Positions 29,536-38,767 of a stretch of DNA of 64,000 nucleotides are shown here, piece by piece. Position 1 is the first letter of the stretch. Every line of letters starts with the position of its first letter. The stretch lies in contig CAYYPE010000005.1 of NCBI GenBank assembly GCA_964473465.1, positions 124,001-188,000 on the forward strand, read 5' to 3'. Both the position numbers and the translations under genes were made by a program. The notes under the pieces were generated by a model, which saw nothing but the letters and a program-made list of their open reading frames with translations, did no database searches and was not told where the DNA came from. This DNA comes from CALHRB01 sp964473465 (GTDB lineage Bacteria; Bacteroidota; Ignavibacteria; Kapaibacteriales; UBA2268).

Positions 29536-30630
29536 ATGATAAAAATTCCTGATTATATTCAGAATCTTAGTCCTTATAAACCCGGTAACAAGTTAAAATC
29601 AGGCAGGAAGCAAAAAAACATTAGTGATTTCATTAATCTTGCATCGAATGAAAACCCTCTGGGAGCATCACCAAAAGCTATTGAAGCATTAAAGGAAACA
29701 ACGAAATATTTATCTATCTATCCTGATGTTGGAGCCACCGAACTAATCAGCTATTTGTCTGAAATGTTAGGGAAGCCAGAGAAGAATATCATAGCTGGTA
29801 GTGGTTCTGATGCGATTATCGGAGATATAATAAAAGCCTTTTCAGATTATGGTGATGATATTTTAACTGCCGAAGAGACATTTATAGGTTATTTTGTTAA
29901 CATATTAAAATTGGGCAGAAATTTGATAAAAGCACCAATGAAAAATCATCAATATGATCTCGAGGCAATAATTAATTCAATAACACCAGAAACAAGAATT
30001 ATTTTTTTATCAAATCCAAATAACCCCACGGGTTCGATGTTCTTCAGAGATGAATTCGAATCTTTTTTAAGACGAGTTCCTGAAGATATATTGATAGTAT
30101 ATGATGAGGCTTATTCCATTTATGCAGCATTATTTGAAGGATATCCTGATGGTTTGGAATTTGAGCAGGAAAATCTGATAGTCATAAGGACTTTTTCCAA
30201 ATCACATGGATTAGCAGGAATCAGAATAGGTTTTGCTTTTGGTCCTGAAAAACTGATTTCTACTTTATATAAAGTAAAATTACCTTTTGAACCTAATTCA
30301 ATTGCTCAAAAGATAGCTCTGGCTGCACTGACCGACTATGACTTTATTTTTCAAACTATAAAATTGAATACTATTTCGATAGAAAGGCTGACAAATTTAC
30401 TTGATGAATTAAATATTAATTACGTAAAACCTTATGCTAATTTTGTGATGATACTTTTTGAAAATCAGGAGTTAGCGAGCAATTTTGTTGATAAATGCTA
30501 CGACAATGGTATTCTGGTTCGTCATCTGCCTCCGTTTGGTGTTCCTAATGGAGTGAGAATAAGCACTGGCACACATACACAAATGGATTACTCTTTAAAT
30601 GTATTCAAAAAATTATTAGGAAAGAAATGA
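29536..30630 (+). CDS. PLP-dependent aminotransferase, HisC-like (possible aromatic aminotransferase)
   Basis: This is a 364-residue fold-type I aminotransferase. The N-terminus has the HisC-type LASNENPLGASPKAIEAL, the cofactor region SNPNNPTG, the Asp-Glu-Ala-Tyr motif YDEAYSIYA, and the PLP lysine in RTFSKSHGLAGIRIGFA. I use the ATG at 29536; an upstream in-frame TTG at 29521 would add five residues with no family match. By sequence it is histidinol-phosphate aminotransferase-like. Its position between homogentisate dioxygenase and the FAA hydrolase suggests it deaminates tyrosine or phenylalanine instead. HisC family members are known to accept aromatic acids. It overlaps the next gene by 4 bp (ATGA). 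Confidence 0.88.
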   Translation: MIKIPDYIQNLSPYKPGNKLKSGRKQKNISDFINLASNENPLGASPKAIEALKETTKYLSIYPDVGATELISYLSEMLGKPEKNIIAGSGSDAIIGDIIKAFSDYGDDILTAEETFIGYFVNILKLGRNLIKAPMKNHQYDLEAIINSITPETRIIFLSNPNNPTGSMFFRDEFESFLRRVPEDILIVYDEAYSIYAALFEGYPDGLEFEQENLIVIRTFSKSHGLAGIRIGFAFGPEKLISTLYKVKLPFEPNSIAQKIALAALTDYDFIFQTIKLNTISIERLTNLLDELNINYVKPYANFVMILFENQELASNFVDKCYDNGILVRHLPPFGVPNGVRISTGTHTQMDYSLNVFKKLLGKK

Positions 30631-31640
30631 AGCTCGTCACATATTTAAATGAACAAAATCAACCAAGATTGGGTTTAATAATAAATGACAATGTAATTGA
30701 CCTTGCAAATGAAGCAGAGAAATCAGGAATAATTCTGCCTTCAGATATGTTGGGTCTGCTTAAAGACTGGGAGAAAAATTATGAATTATCAGGAAAAGTA
30801 TTTGAAGAGCTGAATTCAAATCAAAATTACAAGGTAGAAAAACCTATTAAATTTTTGTCTCCTATACCCAATCCACCTTCTTGTCGTGATGGATATGCAT
30901 TCCGTCAGCACGTTGAAGCAGCACGAAGAAACAGAGGATTGGAGATGATTCCTGAATTTGACCAATATCCTATCTTTTATTTCACTAATCACAACTCTGT
31001 TTTTGGGGAGGGGGAAATTGAAGTCGAATACGATCATCTTAACAAACTTGATTTCGAACTTGAGTGGGCTATCATAATCGGAAAAAAAGGCAAGAATATA
31101 AGCTCTAATGTTGCAGACAGCTACATTGCAGGTTTTACAATTATGAATGATTTCTCAGCAAGAACTCTTCAGATGGAGGAGATGAAACTCAATTTAGGAC
31201 CGGCAAAGGGAAAGGATTTTGCAACAACACTCGGACCATGGTTGGTTACACCAGATGAATTAGAAAACAAAATGATAAAGACTGATTTCGGTAATAAATA
31301 TAAACTTGAAATGAAAGCCAGACATAATGGGCTTGAAATCTCGGGAGGTAACACTTCAGATATGAACTGGACTTTTGCAGAAATAATTGAAAGAGCATCT
31401 TATGGAGTAGAAATTTTGCCGGGGGATGTTATCGGTTCGGGAACAGTTGGAACAGGTTGTTATCTTGAATTAAACGGCACAAGAACGAGATTAGCCAAAG
31501 AAAGGGGAGAAGAGTATGATCCCGTTTGGCTAAAAGATGGAGATACAATTGAATTAGAAATTGAAGATTTAGGAATATTGAAAAATAAAATAAAATGGAA
31601 CGGCAGTTACCATTCCATTTTAAAGAAAAAGAAAATTTAA
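30627..31640 (+). CDS. Fumarylacetoacetate hydrolase family protein
   Basis: This is a 337-residue protein. The FAA core contains DFELEWAIIIGKKGKNI, GFTIMNDFSARTLQ, and LGPAKGKDFATTLGPWLV, followed by the GDVIGSGTVGTGC strand. Acidic metal-binding positions are present. The N-terminus LVTYLNEQNQPRLGLI is typical of the longer FAA hydrolases, which include true fumarylacetoacetases. Here the operon context (hppD, hmgA) supports hydrolysis of fumarylacetoacetate, or of maleylacetoacetate-derived product, to fumarate and acetoacetate. No isomerase gene is visible next to it. The start overlaps the preceding stop by 4 bp, implying translational coupling. Confidence 0.9.
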   Translation: MKLVTYLNEQNQPRLGLIINDNVIDLANEAEKSGIILPSDMLGLLKDWEKNYELSGKVFEELNSNQNYKVEKPIKFLSPIPNPPSCRDGYAFRQHVEAARRNRGLEMIPEFDQYPIFYFTNHNSVFGEGEIEVEYDHLNKLDFELEWAIIIGKKGKNISSNVADSYIAGFTIMNDFSARTLQMEEMKLNLGPAKGKDFATTLGPWLVTPDELENKMIKTDFGNKYKLEMKARHNGLEISGGNTSDMNWTFAEIIERASYGVEILPGDVIGSGTVGTGCYLELNGTRTRLAKERGEEYDPVWLKDGDTIELEIEDLGILKNKIKWNGSYHSILKKKKI

Positions 31641-31649
31641 GATAAGGTA

Positions 31650-32027
31650 TTATTTAATTTTTAGAACACTCTTGATTTTACTAATAAAATCATCTTTATC
31701 AATAGGCTTATCAAAATAAGCAACGGGTGGAGGCACCTGCTTCCTTGTTTCAATAAAGTTTTTGAAATCATGAGCAACACCGGTAACAATAAAAATCGGT
31801 ATATCTTTAGTAACTTCGTTTTCAGTCAGATTTCTGTAAGCCTTAACGCCGGATTCTTCGGGCATTGAAATATCAAGACATATCAAATCGGGCTTTTCGG
31901 ATTGTGCTTTTTCGAAGCCTTCTTTTCCGTTAAGAGCTTCAATAACATCAAATCCATTATCTCTCAGAAGTGTTCCTAAATAAATAATAATATCGTTATC
32001 ATCATCAACAATAAGAATTTTTGCCAT
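31650..32027 (-). CDS. Single-domain response regulator (receiver only)
   Basis: This is a 125-residue CheY-like receiver. The acidic pocket starts at DDD (residues 8-10). The phospho-acceptor is Asp52 in LICLDISMP, the switch Thr is Thr82 in FIVTG, and Lys107 sits in FDKP. No output domain is fused. The gene ends 9 bp from the convergent FAA hydrolase gene and begins 21 bp downstream of a 43-codon histidine-kinase remnant at 32049-32180. The remnant suggests this receiver once had a cognate kinase here. Its present partner must be elsewhere, perhaps one of the large sensor kinases. Confidence 0.93.
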   Translation of the reverse strand: MAKILIVDDDNDIIIYLGTLLRDNGFDVIEALNGKEGFEKAQSEKPDLICLDISMPEESGVKAYRNLTENEVTKDIPIFIVTGVAHDFKNFIETRKQVPPPVAYFDKPIDKDDFISKIKSVLKIK

Positions 32028-32048
32028 AATTTTAACCTTTAAAAAAAA

Positions 32049-32180
32049 TTACAACTTGGATAAAGGCAATTTAATAATAAATTTTGAACCTTTTCCAATT
32101 TCAGATTCAACTTTTATTAATCCATTATGTTCATCAACAATTTTTTTGACAACCATGAGTCCAAAACCAAATGTCGTCAT
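32049..32180 (-). pseudogene. Remnant of histidine kinase ATPase domain (C-terminal 43 codons)
   Basis: Reading the minus strand from the ATG at 32180 gives 43 residues ending in LPLSKL. They contain the histidine-kinase G-box FGFGLMVVKKIVDEHNG followed by IKVESEIGKGSKFIIKLP. That is the G2 motif and the last strands of a HATPase_c domain. The frame is open for only 12 more codons upstream before a TAA at 32217-32219, so no N-box, HisKA or sensor part remains. The neighbour upstream is an unrelated secreted-protein gene ending at 32223. A deletion of the kinase body is the simplest reading. A short functional peptide is possible but unlikely. Confidence 0.8.
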
Positions 32181-32222
32181 ATTTTTTAAAATTATTTTTT
32201 GTAACTTTTCTTGTAGTTAAAT

Positions 32223-33188
32223 TTATTCTTTTATAAATGGTTTAAATACGATTTTCCCTGTGTTTAGCTTAATTTGACCCAGATAGATACCGAATGGATA
32301 ATCAGAAATATCAATTTTTAAAGAGGTTTTGACCGAGTTAATTTCACTAATTTTTTTTCCATCGAGAGAAAAAATATTAACTGACTGAATAAGATTTTCA
32401 TTGTTTGAATTGATGTTAATATAGTCTCGGGAAGGGTTAGGACGCAATGAAATGATATTATCAACAACATAATCGTATTCTTTGCTCAAAGTGTTTTCTG
32501 CGATAGTGAAGGTAATGTCGTCAGAATTGCCTGCAGTCAATGAAGGAAAGTCAAAATTTGGGCTATTTTCGAGCATCAAACCTTTTGTGCCATCTTCATT
32601 TTCAATTCCGATGGTGCCATTTAAACGGGAATTTTTTCTACCAGCTACATAAACAATATTCATAACACTATTTTTTTCCATTAAAACAACAGCAAAGCTT
32701 AAACTTGCAGAAGTAAATGTTTCTTGTTCGGGAATAGAAGAAATCCACATAACAACATGGAATCTTTCTGGTGGTTCTCCGAGTGTTATACTCCTGATTT
32801 CATTAGACCACATTGTCATAACATTTTCTAACTTAAGTTTTTCCCAGAAACCATAAATTGCGTTGTTTGGTTCTTCGCTACTTGGAATTGGTTGATTTTG
32901 ATAAGATGTTTTTTTGGCATTTTTTGAGAAAGTTATATATCCGTCATCAGATATAAAATACCCATCAACTTTTTTTCCGTAAAAGTAGAAATCAAAAGGA
33001 AGGCTTTGCCACTCTGTAAGAGTGTCGTTTGCCGGTCCTTTTAAAATTAATTTTCCGTTAGGTCTGATATTAGACGTGTAATCCTGTGGTCCGACATATT
33101 TTTCACTTTTGTATTCAGTTTGAGCAAGTATAAAAGAGCTGTAAAATAAAAAAACAGAGAAAGTAAAAGTAAGAAATTTCATATTCAT
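32223..33188 (-). CDS. Secreted protein with type IX secretion C-terminal sorting domain
   Basis: The start at 33188 (ATG AAT ATG) puts a signal peptide directly at the N-terminus (hydrophobic stretch FLTFTFSVFLFYSS, cleavage after AQ). An upstream TTG at 33236 would add an unlikely 16-residue aromatic leader. The mature part resembles a beta-rich lectin-like or nidogen-like region, with a GPANDTLTEWQSLPFDFYFYGK opening and a GTIGIENEDGTKG strand. The last about 75 residues are a Por/type IX sorting domain: LRPNPSRDYINI start, VNIFSLDGKKI, and YPFGIYLGQI. The function of the body is unknown. The protein is predicted to reach the cell surface or outside. It is 42 bp upstream of the kinase remnant. 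Confidence 0.85.
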   Translation of the reverse strand: MNMKFLTFTFSVFLFYSSFILAQTEYKSEKYVGPQDYTSNIRPNGKLILKGPANDTLTEWQSLPFDFYFYGKKVDGYFISDDGYITFSKNAKKTSYQNQPIPSSEEPNNAIYGFWEKLKLENVMTMWSNEIRSITLGEPPERFHVVMWISSIPEQETFTSASLSFAVVLMEKNSVMNIVYVAGRKNSRLNGTIGIENEDGTKGLMLENSPNFDFPSLTAGNSDDITFTIAENTLSKEYDYVVDNIISLRPNPSRDYININSNNENLIQSVNIFSLDGKKISEINSVKTSLKIDISDYPFGIYLGQIKLNTGKIVFKPFIKE

Positions 33189-33345
33189 TCCAGATTTGTA
33201 GAAAAAAAATTGAAATTCAAATTTAATTATTTGCAATTTATAAAAAAAAGCCTGGAATATCCCTGCTATTAATTTTATTTTTAATTTTAGATTATTAATT
33301 ATTGAATCAAATTTGTTTTAAGATGATAGAAGCAAAAGATGAATA

Positions 33346-34779
33346 TTATTCACTTACTCTTTTGAATAATATATAATCCTGAATCCATCCCTGTGGGTAT
33401 TCTTTCATATTCTTGCTTATTTCTTTATCACCTGATTTGGAATATCTTGCAATTGGTTGGTAATAATTATTTAACTCAGTATTGAACATAAGGTCAACAT
33501 TTTCCTGATTGGAATTAAGAAATAAAAAATCTGCCTGTGTAGATCTAAAAAAATCAAACCTTTCATTTTTTTTAACAAATCTTGAAGATACCAAACCTTG
33601 AGTGTCATGGATATAACCTTCGAAATGAAAACCTATAATTCCGATGTCATCAGCTATCAAATTTTTATCGCTTGTTTTGTTAATTTTTGCCCAATTTTTC
33701 AAAGGGTAATAAATATGTCTGGTAACTGGCTTGAATCCTTGAAAATATCCGGTAGTTAAGTTAGATGATAAGGCTACAATGGCTGAGAAGAAAATGATTT
33801 TTCTGAAAGTTAAAAAATTTTCGAATTTTTTCAAGTAACTCAAAATATAAACAAATCCTAAGCCAGAAAATAAGGCAAATCCAGATCTTATTACATAACT
33901 ATACCATGGCCATGGATGAGGTCTGATGACAAGATATGAAATTATTAACAATAGAATCCAGTAACCAAAAATTTTTAAGAAAGGTTCTGTTTTGTTAATT
34001 CTTGTAAATCCAATCAATGCAAAAGGGAGTGTTATTATTGAAATTGGATCTCTTAAGAAAAACATATTTATGAGTTCATAAATTGAGCCTCCCGTCAATT
34101 CACTTTTTGCAAGAACAGATTGTGGAAGTATATTCCCATAAATATTATAAATAATAAATAGGGGGATTAATAGAGTGACAAAGCTTATAATTGCTAATAC
34201 TATTGCATTTTTATTATTTTTAGAAAAAAATTCATTAAGTAATAAGATAACTATCAATGAAATAGACTCTGGACGAACAAAATAAGTTAATGAGCAAATA
34301 ATAAAAGCATAAATTTTTTTTTCTTGTAGATAAAGAAAAATCGTTAGAATTGATAGCAGAAGAAACAAATTTACTTCCATTCCACCAGAAGTTATTCTTG
34401 AAATTAGAACGCTGCCAGAAAAAACAAATAAGAAAATACCGAGTTCAATTATCTTTTTGTTGTGTATAAATACTTTAGAAATGATAAAAACAGTTAAGGA
34501 ATCAAAGATAATATTTAAAATGACAACCGACTCTGGTATTGGGAGGCCGATTTTATAGATGAATGAAATAATAATAGCAAATAGGGGAGATGTTGTTCCA
34601 AGAATATATTCACCGGGATTATATACCAATCCGTTTCCAGAAGCCAAATTTTGGGCGTATCTGAAAGTTATAAAAGCATCATCATAAATATCATAGATAA
34701 AAAACGATATTAAGCGGATTGCAAAGACTAATAAAACTGAAAAGAAAATTATGGTTGATGATCTAAACTTATCAGACAT
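33346..34779 (-). CDS. Polytopic GT-C glycosyltransferase-like membrane protein
   Basis: This 477-residue protein has about ten membrane helices. Early in the sequence is YDDAFITFRYAQNLASGNGL, a DD motif after the first helix as in GT-C (ArnT/PMT/PglB-like) enzymes that use a polyprenyl-phosphate sugar donor. A C-terminal soluble loop of about 110 residues follows the last helix. The acceptor is unknown; cell-envelope glycolipid or protein glycosylation is plausible. It begins 30 bp after the tRNA-Leu gene on the same strand. Base composition is AT-rich like the neighbours. Confidence 0.72.
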   Translation of the reverse strand: MSDKFRSSTIIFFSVLLVFAIRLISFFIYDIYDDAFITFRYAQNLASGNGLVYNPGEYILGTTSPLFAIIISFIYKIGLPIPESVVILNIIFDSLTVFIISKVFIHNKKIIELGIFLFVFSGSVLISRITSGGMEVNLFLLLSILTIFLYLQEKKIYAFIICSLTYFVRPESISLIVILLLNEFFSKNNKNAIVLAIISFVTLLIPLFIIYNIYGNILPQSVLAKSELTGGSIYELINMFFLRDPISIITLPFALIGFTRINKTEPFLKIFGYWILLLIISYLVIRPHPWPWYSYVIRSGFALFSGLGFVYILSYLKKFENFLTFRKIIFFSAIVALSSNLTTGYFQGFKPVTRHIYYPLKNWAKINKTSDKNLIADDIGIIGFHFEGYIHDTQGLVSSRFVKKNERFDFFRSTQADFLFLNSNQENVDLMFNTELNNYYQPIARYSKSGDKEISKNMKEYPQGWIQDYILFKRVSE

Positions 34780-34809
34780 TAATTATTTAGTGGTATTCTT
34801 TGGAAAAAG

Positions 34810-34893
34810 TGCCCGGAACAGGACTTGAACCTGCATGAGGTTACCCTCACTACACCCTGAATGTAGCGCGTCTGCCAATTTCGCCATCCGGGC
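34810..34893 (-). tRNA. tRNA-Leu (anticodon CAG)
   Basis: The minus strand starts GCCCGGATGGCGAAATTGGC and folds into a type II cloverleaf. The acceptor stem GCCCGGA pairs with TCCGGGC, with discriminator A. The anticodon stem CTACA/TGTAG encloses the seven-base loop TTCAGGG, giving anticodon CAG. A long variable arm and a TTC-containing T-loop are present. No CCA is encoded after the discriminator. It sits 30 bp from the mutS2 stop and 30 bp from the membrane glycosyltransferase start, so it may be processed from a mutS2 transcript. Confidence 0.97.
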
Positions 34894-34923
34894 TAAAAAA
34901 CAATTACAAAAATAATAAAATAA

Positions 34924-37401
34924 TTATAACTCAACTATAGTTACTCCAGCTCCGCCTTCCTCAAGCTTTCCTAATCTGAAGGAGGAAACTGATGGATGAG
35001 CCTTAAGGAATTCATGGATAGCCTCTCTCAAAGCTCCTGTACCTTTGCCATGAATAATGGTAATATAAGGTAAATTACTGATTAAGGCATCAGAAATCAG
35101 CTGGTCAACTTCTCTTATTGACTCTTCTGCTCTTTTGCCACGTAAATCAATAGTTGAAAAAGTCCCGAATTTAATTTCGGAAACCTGTTGGGATTTTGTT
35201 GGTTGAAAGAGAGCTTTAAATAATTTATATACTGGTAACCTGAATTTCATTCCCGAAAAGTCAACCAGAGCAGTTTTATTATCCTCGGAGATCTCGAGAA
35301 CAGTGCCAATGCTTGATGGATCTTCGTAATAAACGTTATCACCGATATTAATCTTATCTTCAGTAGTTGACGGAAAATCATATTTATCGCTAAATTGTTT
35401 TATTTCAGAATCCAGTTGGGCTTTATTGTAATTAAATTCCTTCTTAATATCAGATATTGATTTTTTTTCTTCCCGTATTTCACGAATTGTATTTTCAATT
35501 AACGAATTAGCTTTTTGAAGCAGCTCATTAGCTTCCAATATTCCTTCATTAATTAATTTTTGCTTTTTTTGCTTAATTTCTTTGAGCTGTGTTTCAAGTT
35601 CTTTTCTTAAGGCTTCTACTTTTAAATTTTCCTGAGCTAATGAATTTCGAAGAGTCTCGGTTTCGGATTTATGTTTTTGAAGAATACTTATACTTTCTTC
35701 GATTTCACTATGTTTATCACCAATAAAATTTTTGGCTCTTTCAAGAATCAGGTTAGACAAACCAATGTTTTTTGCCATAATAAAGGCATAACTGTTCCCG
35801 GGAACACCCTGAAGAAATTTGTAAGTTGGCTTCATATTTTCTAAATCGAATTCCATTGAAGCATTATCAATTTCATTTTTTCTGAGGGCATAACTTTTAA
35901 GAGATGATTGATGAGTTGTAACAACGAAATAAGTATTCATCTCGAGAAATGACTCAAGAATTCCAGCAGCTAAAGCAGAGCCTTCTTGTGGATCGGTCCC
36001 GGAGCCAATTTCATCAATTAAAACAAGGGAGTCAGATGAGCTATTATCAAGAATTTTTTTTATCTGTAACATTTGTGAACTAAATGTGCTCAAATCGTTT
36101 TCAATAGATTGATTGTCACCAATAGAAGAAAAAATTCTTCTATATCCAGTGGAGCAATAACCTATCGGAAAGATTCCGCTCAATGTCATTAGTAAATTTA
36201 AACCAATACTTTTCAATGCGACAGTTTTTCCGCCTGCATTAGGTCCAGAAATGAGATGACCTCTTTTATGTTTTGAGAAGGAAATATTAAGAGGAACCAC
36301 ATTTTTTAATCCTTTGCTATGAACAAGTAGGGGATGTCTTACATTAGTCAGTTCAATCTCGTCTGAATTGTGCAATGTTGGTTGAATTCCACCAAATTCA
36401 ATAGAATATTTAGCTTTGGCGTGAATTGAATCAAAATGGGCTATGATTGATTTTGAGACCTGCAGTTCACGATAATTTTGTCCAATTTCCGAAGTTAAAT
36501 TAGAAAGGATTCTATACACTTCCCTTTTTTCCTCATTTTGAAGAAGGGAAATATCATTATTCATATCAATAATCTCGGTCGGTTCAAGAAAAACAGTAGC
36601 ACCGGTTTGAGAAACGCCATGGATAATACCCGGAATCTGTCTTTTGTTTTCTGCTTTAATCGGTAATACAAACCTGCCTTCTCTGATTGTAAAGAAATCT
36701 TCCTGAATCAGGTTGTCTTCACTAACTTTTTTTAGTATTCTTTGCAATCTGTTTCTTAATCTATTGGATTTTTCCCTTATTTCAGACCTGATTCTGAAGA
36801 GTTCTCTTGATGCTGTATCTTTTATTTCGCCAGTAATATCAATGGCATCAGAAATATGCTTTTCTAATATTTTATTAACAAATAATATTTCACTTTCACG
36901 AAATAATTCAGGATATTTTTCTTTCCTCTGATCGAAATAGCTTTTGATTAACCTTGAAAGCTTTAGCATGTCATAAATCTTGAGAATTTCTTCGGAGGAA
37001 AGACAGGCATTATTGACTCTTGCTTTGTTAAGTTTCGTGCTAATGTCATTCATTCCTTCATTTGGCATTGGATCGTCTTCTGTCAGAACAATAACCATTT
37101 CCTCGATCAACTGGAATTCTTTAGTGAGCCAGTTAAGGTTATCTGTTGGATAAGATGATAATATAATGGAACGACCAAGATCAGAAAAACAATACTTGCT
37201 TATTTTTTCAAGGACAGAATGGAATTCTAATTGTTTTAGTGTCTGATTTGTTAAATTGTCTTCAGAATAATTTCCTTTGCTCAAATCACTGTCAAAATCA
37301 TAATAGGCAGTGTTATTATCAAATGCAACAGTATCATTAAGATTATAATCAGTAATGGAAAGGTTTGTTGATTCATTATTCGATCTTGGTGCAATATTCA
37401 T
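34924..37401 (-). CDS. mutS2: Endonuclease MutS2
   Basis: This is an 825-residue protein. A MutS-core helical region is followed by the ATPase domain with Walker A GPNAGGKTVALKSIG (about residue 388) and Walker B VLIDEIGSGTDP. Next is a long coiled coil, and the C-terminal Smr endonuclease domain contains IDLRGKRAEESI and HGKGTGALREAI. The N-terminal mismatch-recognition domain is absent, as expected for MutS2. The first 45 residues are an Asn/Asp-rich extension not typical of the family. MutS2 acts on branched DNA and stalled ribosomes. The YqeY-like gene ends 25 bp before its start. Confidence 0.96.
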   Translation of the reverse strand: MNIAPRSNNESTNLSITDYNLNDTVAFDNNTAYYDFDSDLSKGNYSEDNLTNQTLKQLEFHSVLEKISKYCFSDLGRSIILSSYPTDNLNWLTKEFQLIEEMVIVLTEDDPMPNEGMNDISTKLNKARVNNACLSSEEILKIYDMLKLSRLIKSYFDQRKEKYPELFRESEILFVNKILEKHISDAIDITGEIKDTASRELFRIRSEIREKSNRLRNRLQRILKKVSEDNLIQEDFFTIREGRFVLPIKAENKRQIPGIIHGVSQTGATVFLEPTEIIDMNNDISLLQNEEKREVYRILSNLTSEIGQNYRELQVSKSIIAHFDSIHAKAKYSIEFGGIQPTLHNSDEIELTNVRHPLLVHSKGLKNVVPLNISFSKHKRGHLISGPNAGGKTVALKSIGLNLLMTLSGIFPIGYCSTGYRRIFSSIGDNQSIENDLSTFSSQMLQIKKILDNSSSDSLVLIDEIGSGTDPQEGSALAAGILESFLEMNTYFVVTTHQSSLKSYALRKNEIDNASMEFDLENMKPTYKFLQGVPGNSYAFIMAKNIGLSNLILERAKNFIGDKHSEIEESISILQKHKSETETLRNSLAQENLKVEALRKELETQLKEIKQKKQKLINEGILEANELLQKANSLIENTIREIREEKKSISDIKKEFNYNKAQLDSEIKQFSDKYDFPSTTEDKINIGDNVYYEDPSSIGTVLEISEDNKTALVDFSGMKFRLPVYKLFKALFQPTKSQQVSEIKFGTFSTIDLRGKRAEESIREVDQLISDALISNLPYITIIHGKGTGALREAIHEFLKAHPSVSSFRLGKLEEGGAGVTIVEL

Positions 37402-37426
37402 TTATGATTAAACCTTTCGACTAAAT

Positions 37427-37873
37427 TCATCCAAGTAAACTGCGGACAATGTTTTGAACAATCTGACCATCAGCTCTGCCTTTCATTTCTTTCATAGCGA
37501 TGCTCATCACTCTTCCTAAATCTTTCAAATCTTTGGCACCTGATTCAACAATGATTTTTTTTACGATATGTCTTATATCATCTTCAGATAGTTCCTGAGG
37601 TAAATAAGATTTAATAATTTCAAGTTCACTTTTTTCCCTATCGGCAAGGTCGAATCTATTACCTTTTTCAAACATTTCAATGGAATCTTTTCTTTTCTTA
37701 GCTAGATTCTGGAGGATTTTAATTTCGTCTTCTTCATTCATTTCCCTCCCAAGGCCACTCTTATTAAATTCAATAATGCTTGCCCTGATTGATCGAAGTG
37801 TTTCCATCCTTAATTTATCACCTTTTTTAGTAGCTTCTTTAAGGTCTTCGATTATTTTTTTTTCAAGACTCAT
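37427..37873 (-). CDS. GatB/YqeY-domain protein
   Basis: This is a 148-residue protein. The length and the pattern beginning LKEATKKGDKLRMETLRSI, with LPQELSEDD and MKEMKGRADG later, match the YqeY family, related to the tail domain of GatB. The family may bind tRNA or act in amidotransferase-related processes, but its role is not well defined. The stop is 25 bp upstream of mutS2 on the same strand. It is divergent from the methyltransferase gene across 133 bp. Confidence 0.92.
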   Translation of the reverse strand: MSLEKKIIEDLKEATKKGDKLRMETLRSIRASIIEFNKSGLGREMNEEDEIKILQNLAKKRKDSIEMFEKGNRFDLADREKSELEIIKSYLPQELSEDDIRHIVKKIIVESGAKDLKDLGRVMSIAMKEMKGRADGQIVQNIVRSLLG

Positions 37874-37926
37874 AAAAATACCAATGATTATGAATTACAA
37901 AATTTCTCTGAAAATAACGCTTAAAC

Positions 37927-37937
37927 TTGTATATTAT
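37927..37937 (+). promoter_or_regulatory. Possible promoter element TTGTATATTAT
   Basis: This plus-strand site is 69 bp upstream of the methyltransferase gene and repeats the core seen near rtcB and, on the other strand, upstream of the nSTAND gene. It reads TTGTATATTATTATC, which offers two overlapping -10-like boxes. It lies in a 133-bp divergent gap. Assignment is by recurrence only. Confidence 0.25.
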
Positions 37938-38006
37938 TATCTCTACTGCTATATTGCATTTTTCTTATTAATTAAATCAGATTTAAAAATTAATTAATTA
38001 TTTTTA

Positions 38007-38756
38007 ATGCAGGAAATAGTATATCATACTCAATTTGTTCAGGAAGATAAATATTGGTGGTTTGTTGCTCGAAACCAAATTGTTAAAGAATTAATAAATT
38101 ACTATGCACCTGAACTTAAAGGCAAAACAATTCTTGATGTTGGATGCGGAACTGGTGGTTTTTCAAAATTAATCTCAAACGAATATGATGTGATTTGTCT
38201 TGATACTTCAGAAATAGCTTTGGAATATTGCAAACAAAGAAATCTTAATAATTTATTCCTTGGGACACTCGACGAATTTGAATCAGGCAGTTCAAAAATA
38301 TCGGCAACTCTTTTTCTGGATGTTATTGAACATATTGATGATGATAATTCTGTTGTTAAGCGAGCAAATGAGATTCTGGAAAAGGACGGATATTTAATCG
38401 CAACTGTCCCGGCATATCAGTGGTTATGGAGTAATCATGATATTATTCATATGCACAAAAGAAGATACACCCAAAAAAGGTTTAATCATCTATTAGAGGA
38501 ATCAGGTTTTCGTATTATCTTTTCATCTTATTTTAATTCTTTTCTTTTTTTTCCAGCAATTTTAAAGCGTTTCTATGATAATATCATGAATAAAGAAAAA
38601 ACACCGAATAATCCGGAAGCTGATGTTATCGAACCAGTATCACCTTTTATAAACAAATTATTCTTGAGAATATTTGCATTCGAGAAACGTATTTTAACAA
38701 AAACCTCTCTACCTTTTGGTTTATCAATATTTACAATTGCACAAAAAAATGATTAA
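38007..38756 (+). CDS. Class I SAM-dependent methyltransferase
   Basis: This is a 249-residue protein. The SAM-binding motif I is ILDVGCGTGGFSKL, followed by the acidic motif at the end of strand 2 (CLDTSEIALE) and LFLDVIEHIDDD in motif III. An HKRRYTQKRF segment and a C-terminal hydrophobic part near residues 170-185 follow, as in methyltransferases that work on membrane or lipid-linked substrates. The substrate is not identifiable. The YfhO-like membrane protein gene follows after 11 bp, so they are probably co-expressed. Confidence 0.88.
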   Translation: MQEIVYHTQFVQEDKYWWFVARNQIVKELINYYAPELKGKTILDVGCGTGGFSKLISNEYDVICLDTSEIALEYCKQRNLNNLFLGTLDEFESGSSKISATLFLDVIEHIDDDNSVVKRANEILEKDGYLIATVPAYQWLWSNHDIIHMHKRRYTQKRFNHLLEESGFRIIFSSYFNSFLFFPAILKRFYDNIMNKEKTPNNPEADVIEPVSPFINKLFLRIFAFEKRILTKTSLPFGLSIFTIAQKND

Positions 38757-38767
38757 GGAAAAAAATT

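Noticed and set aside
37983..38004. AT-rich near-palindrome before the methyltransferase gene
   Set aside because: It is not a true palindrome on inspection and is expected in such AT-rich DNA.
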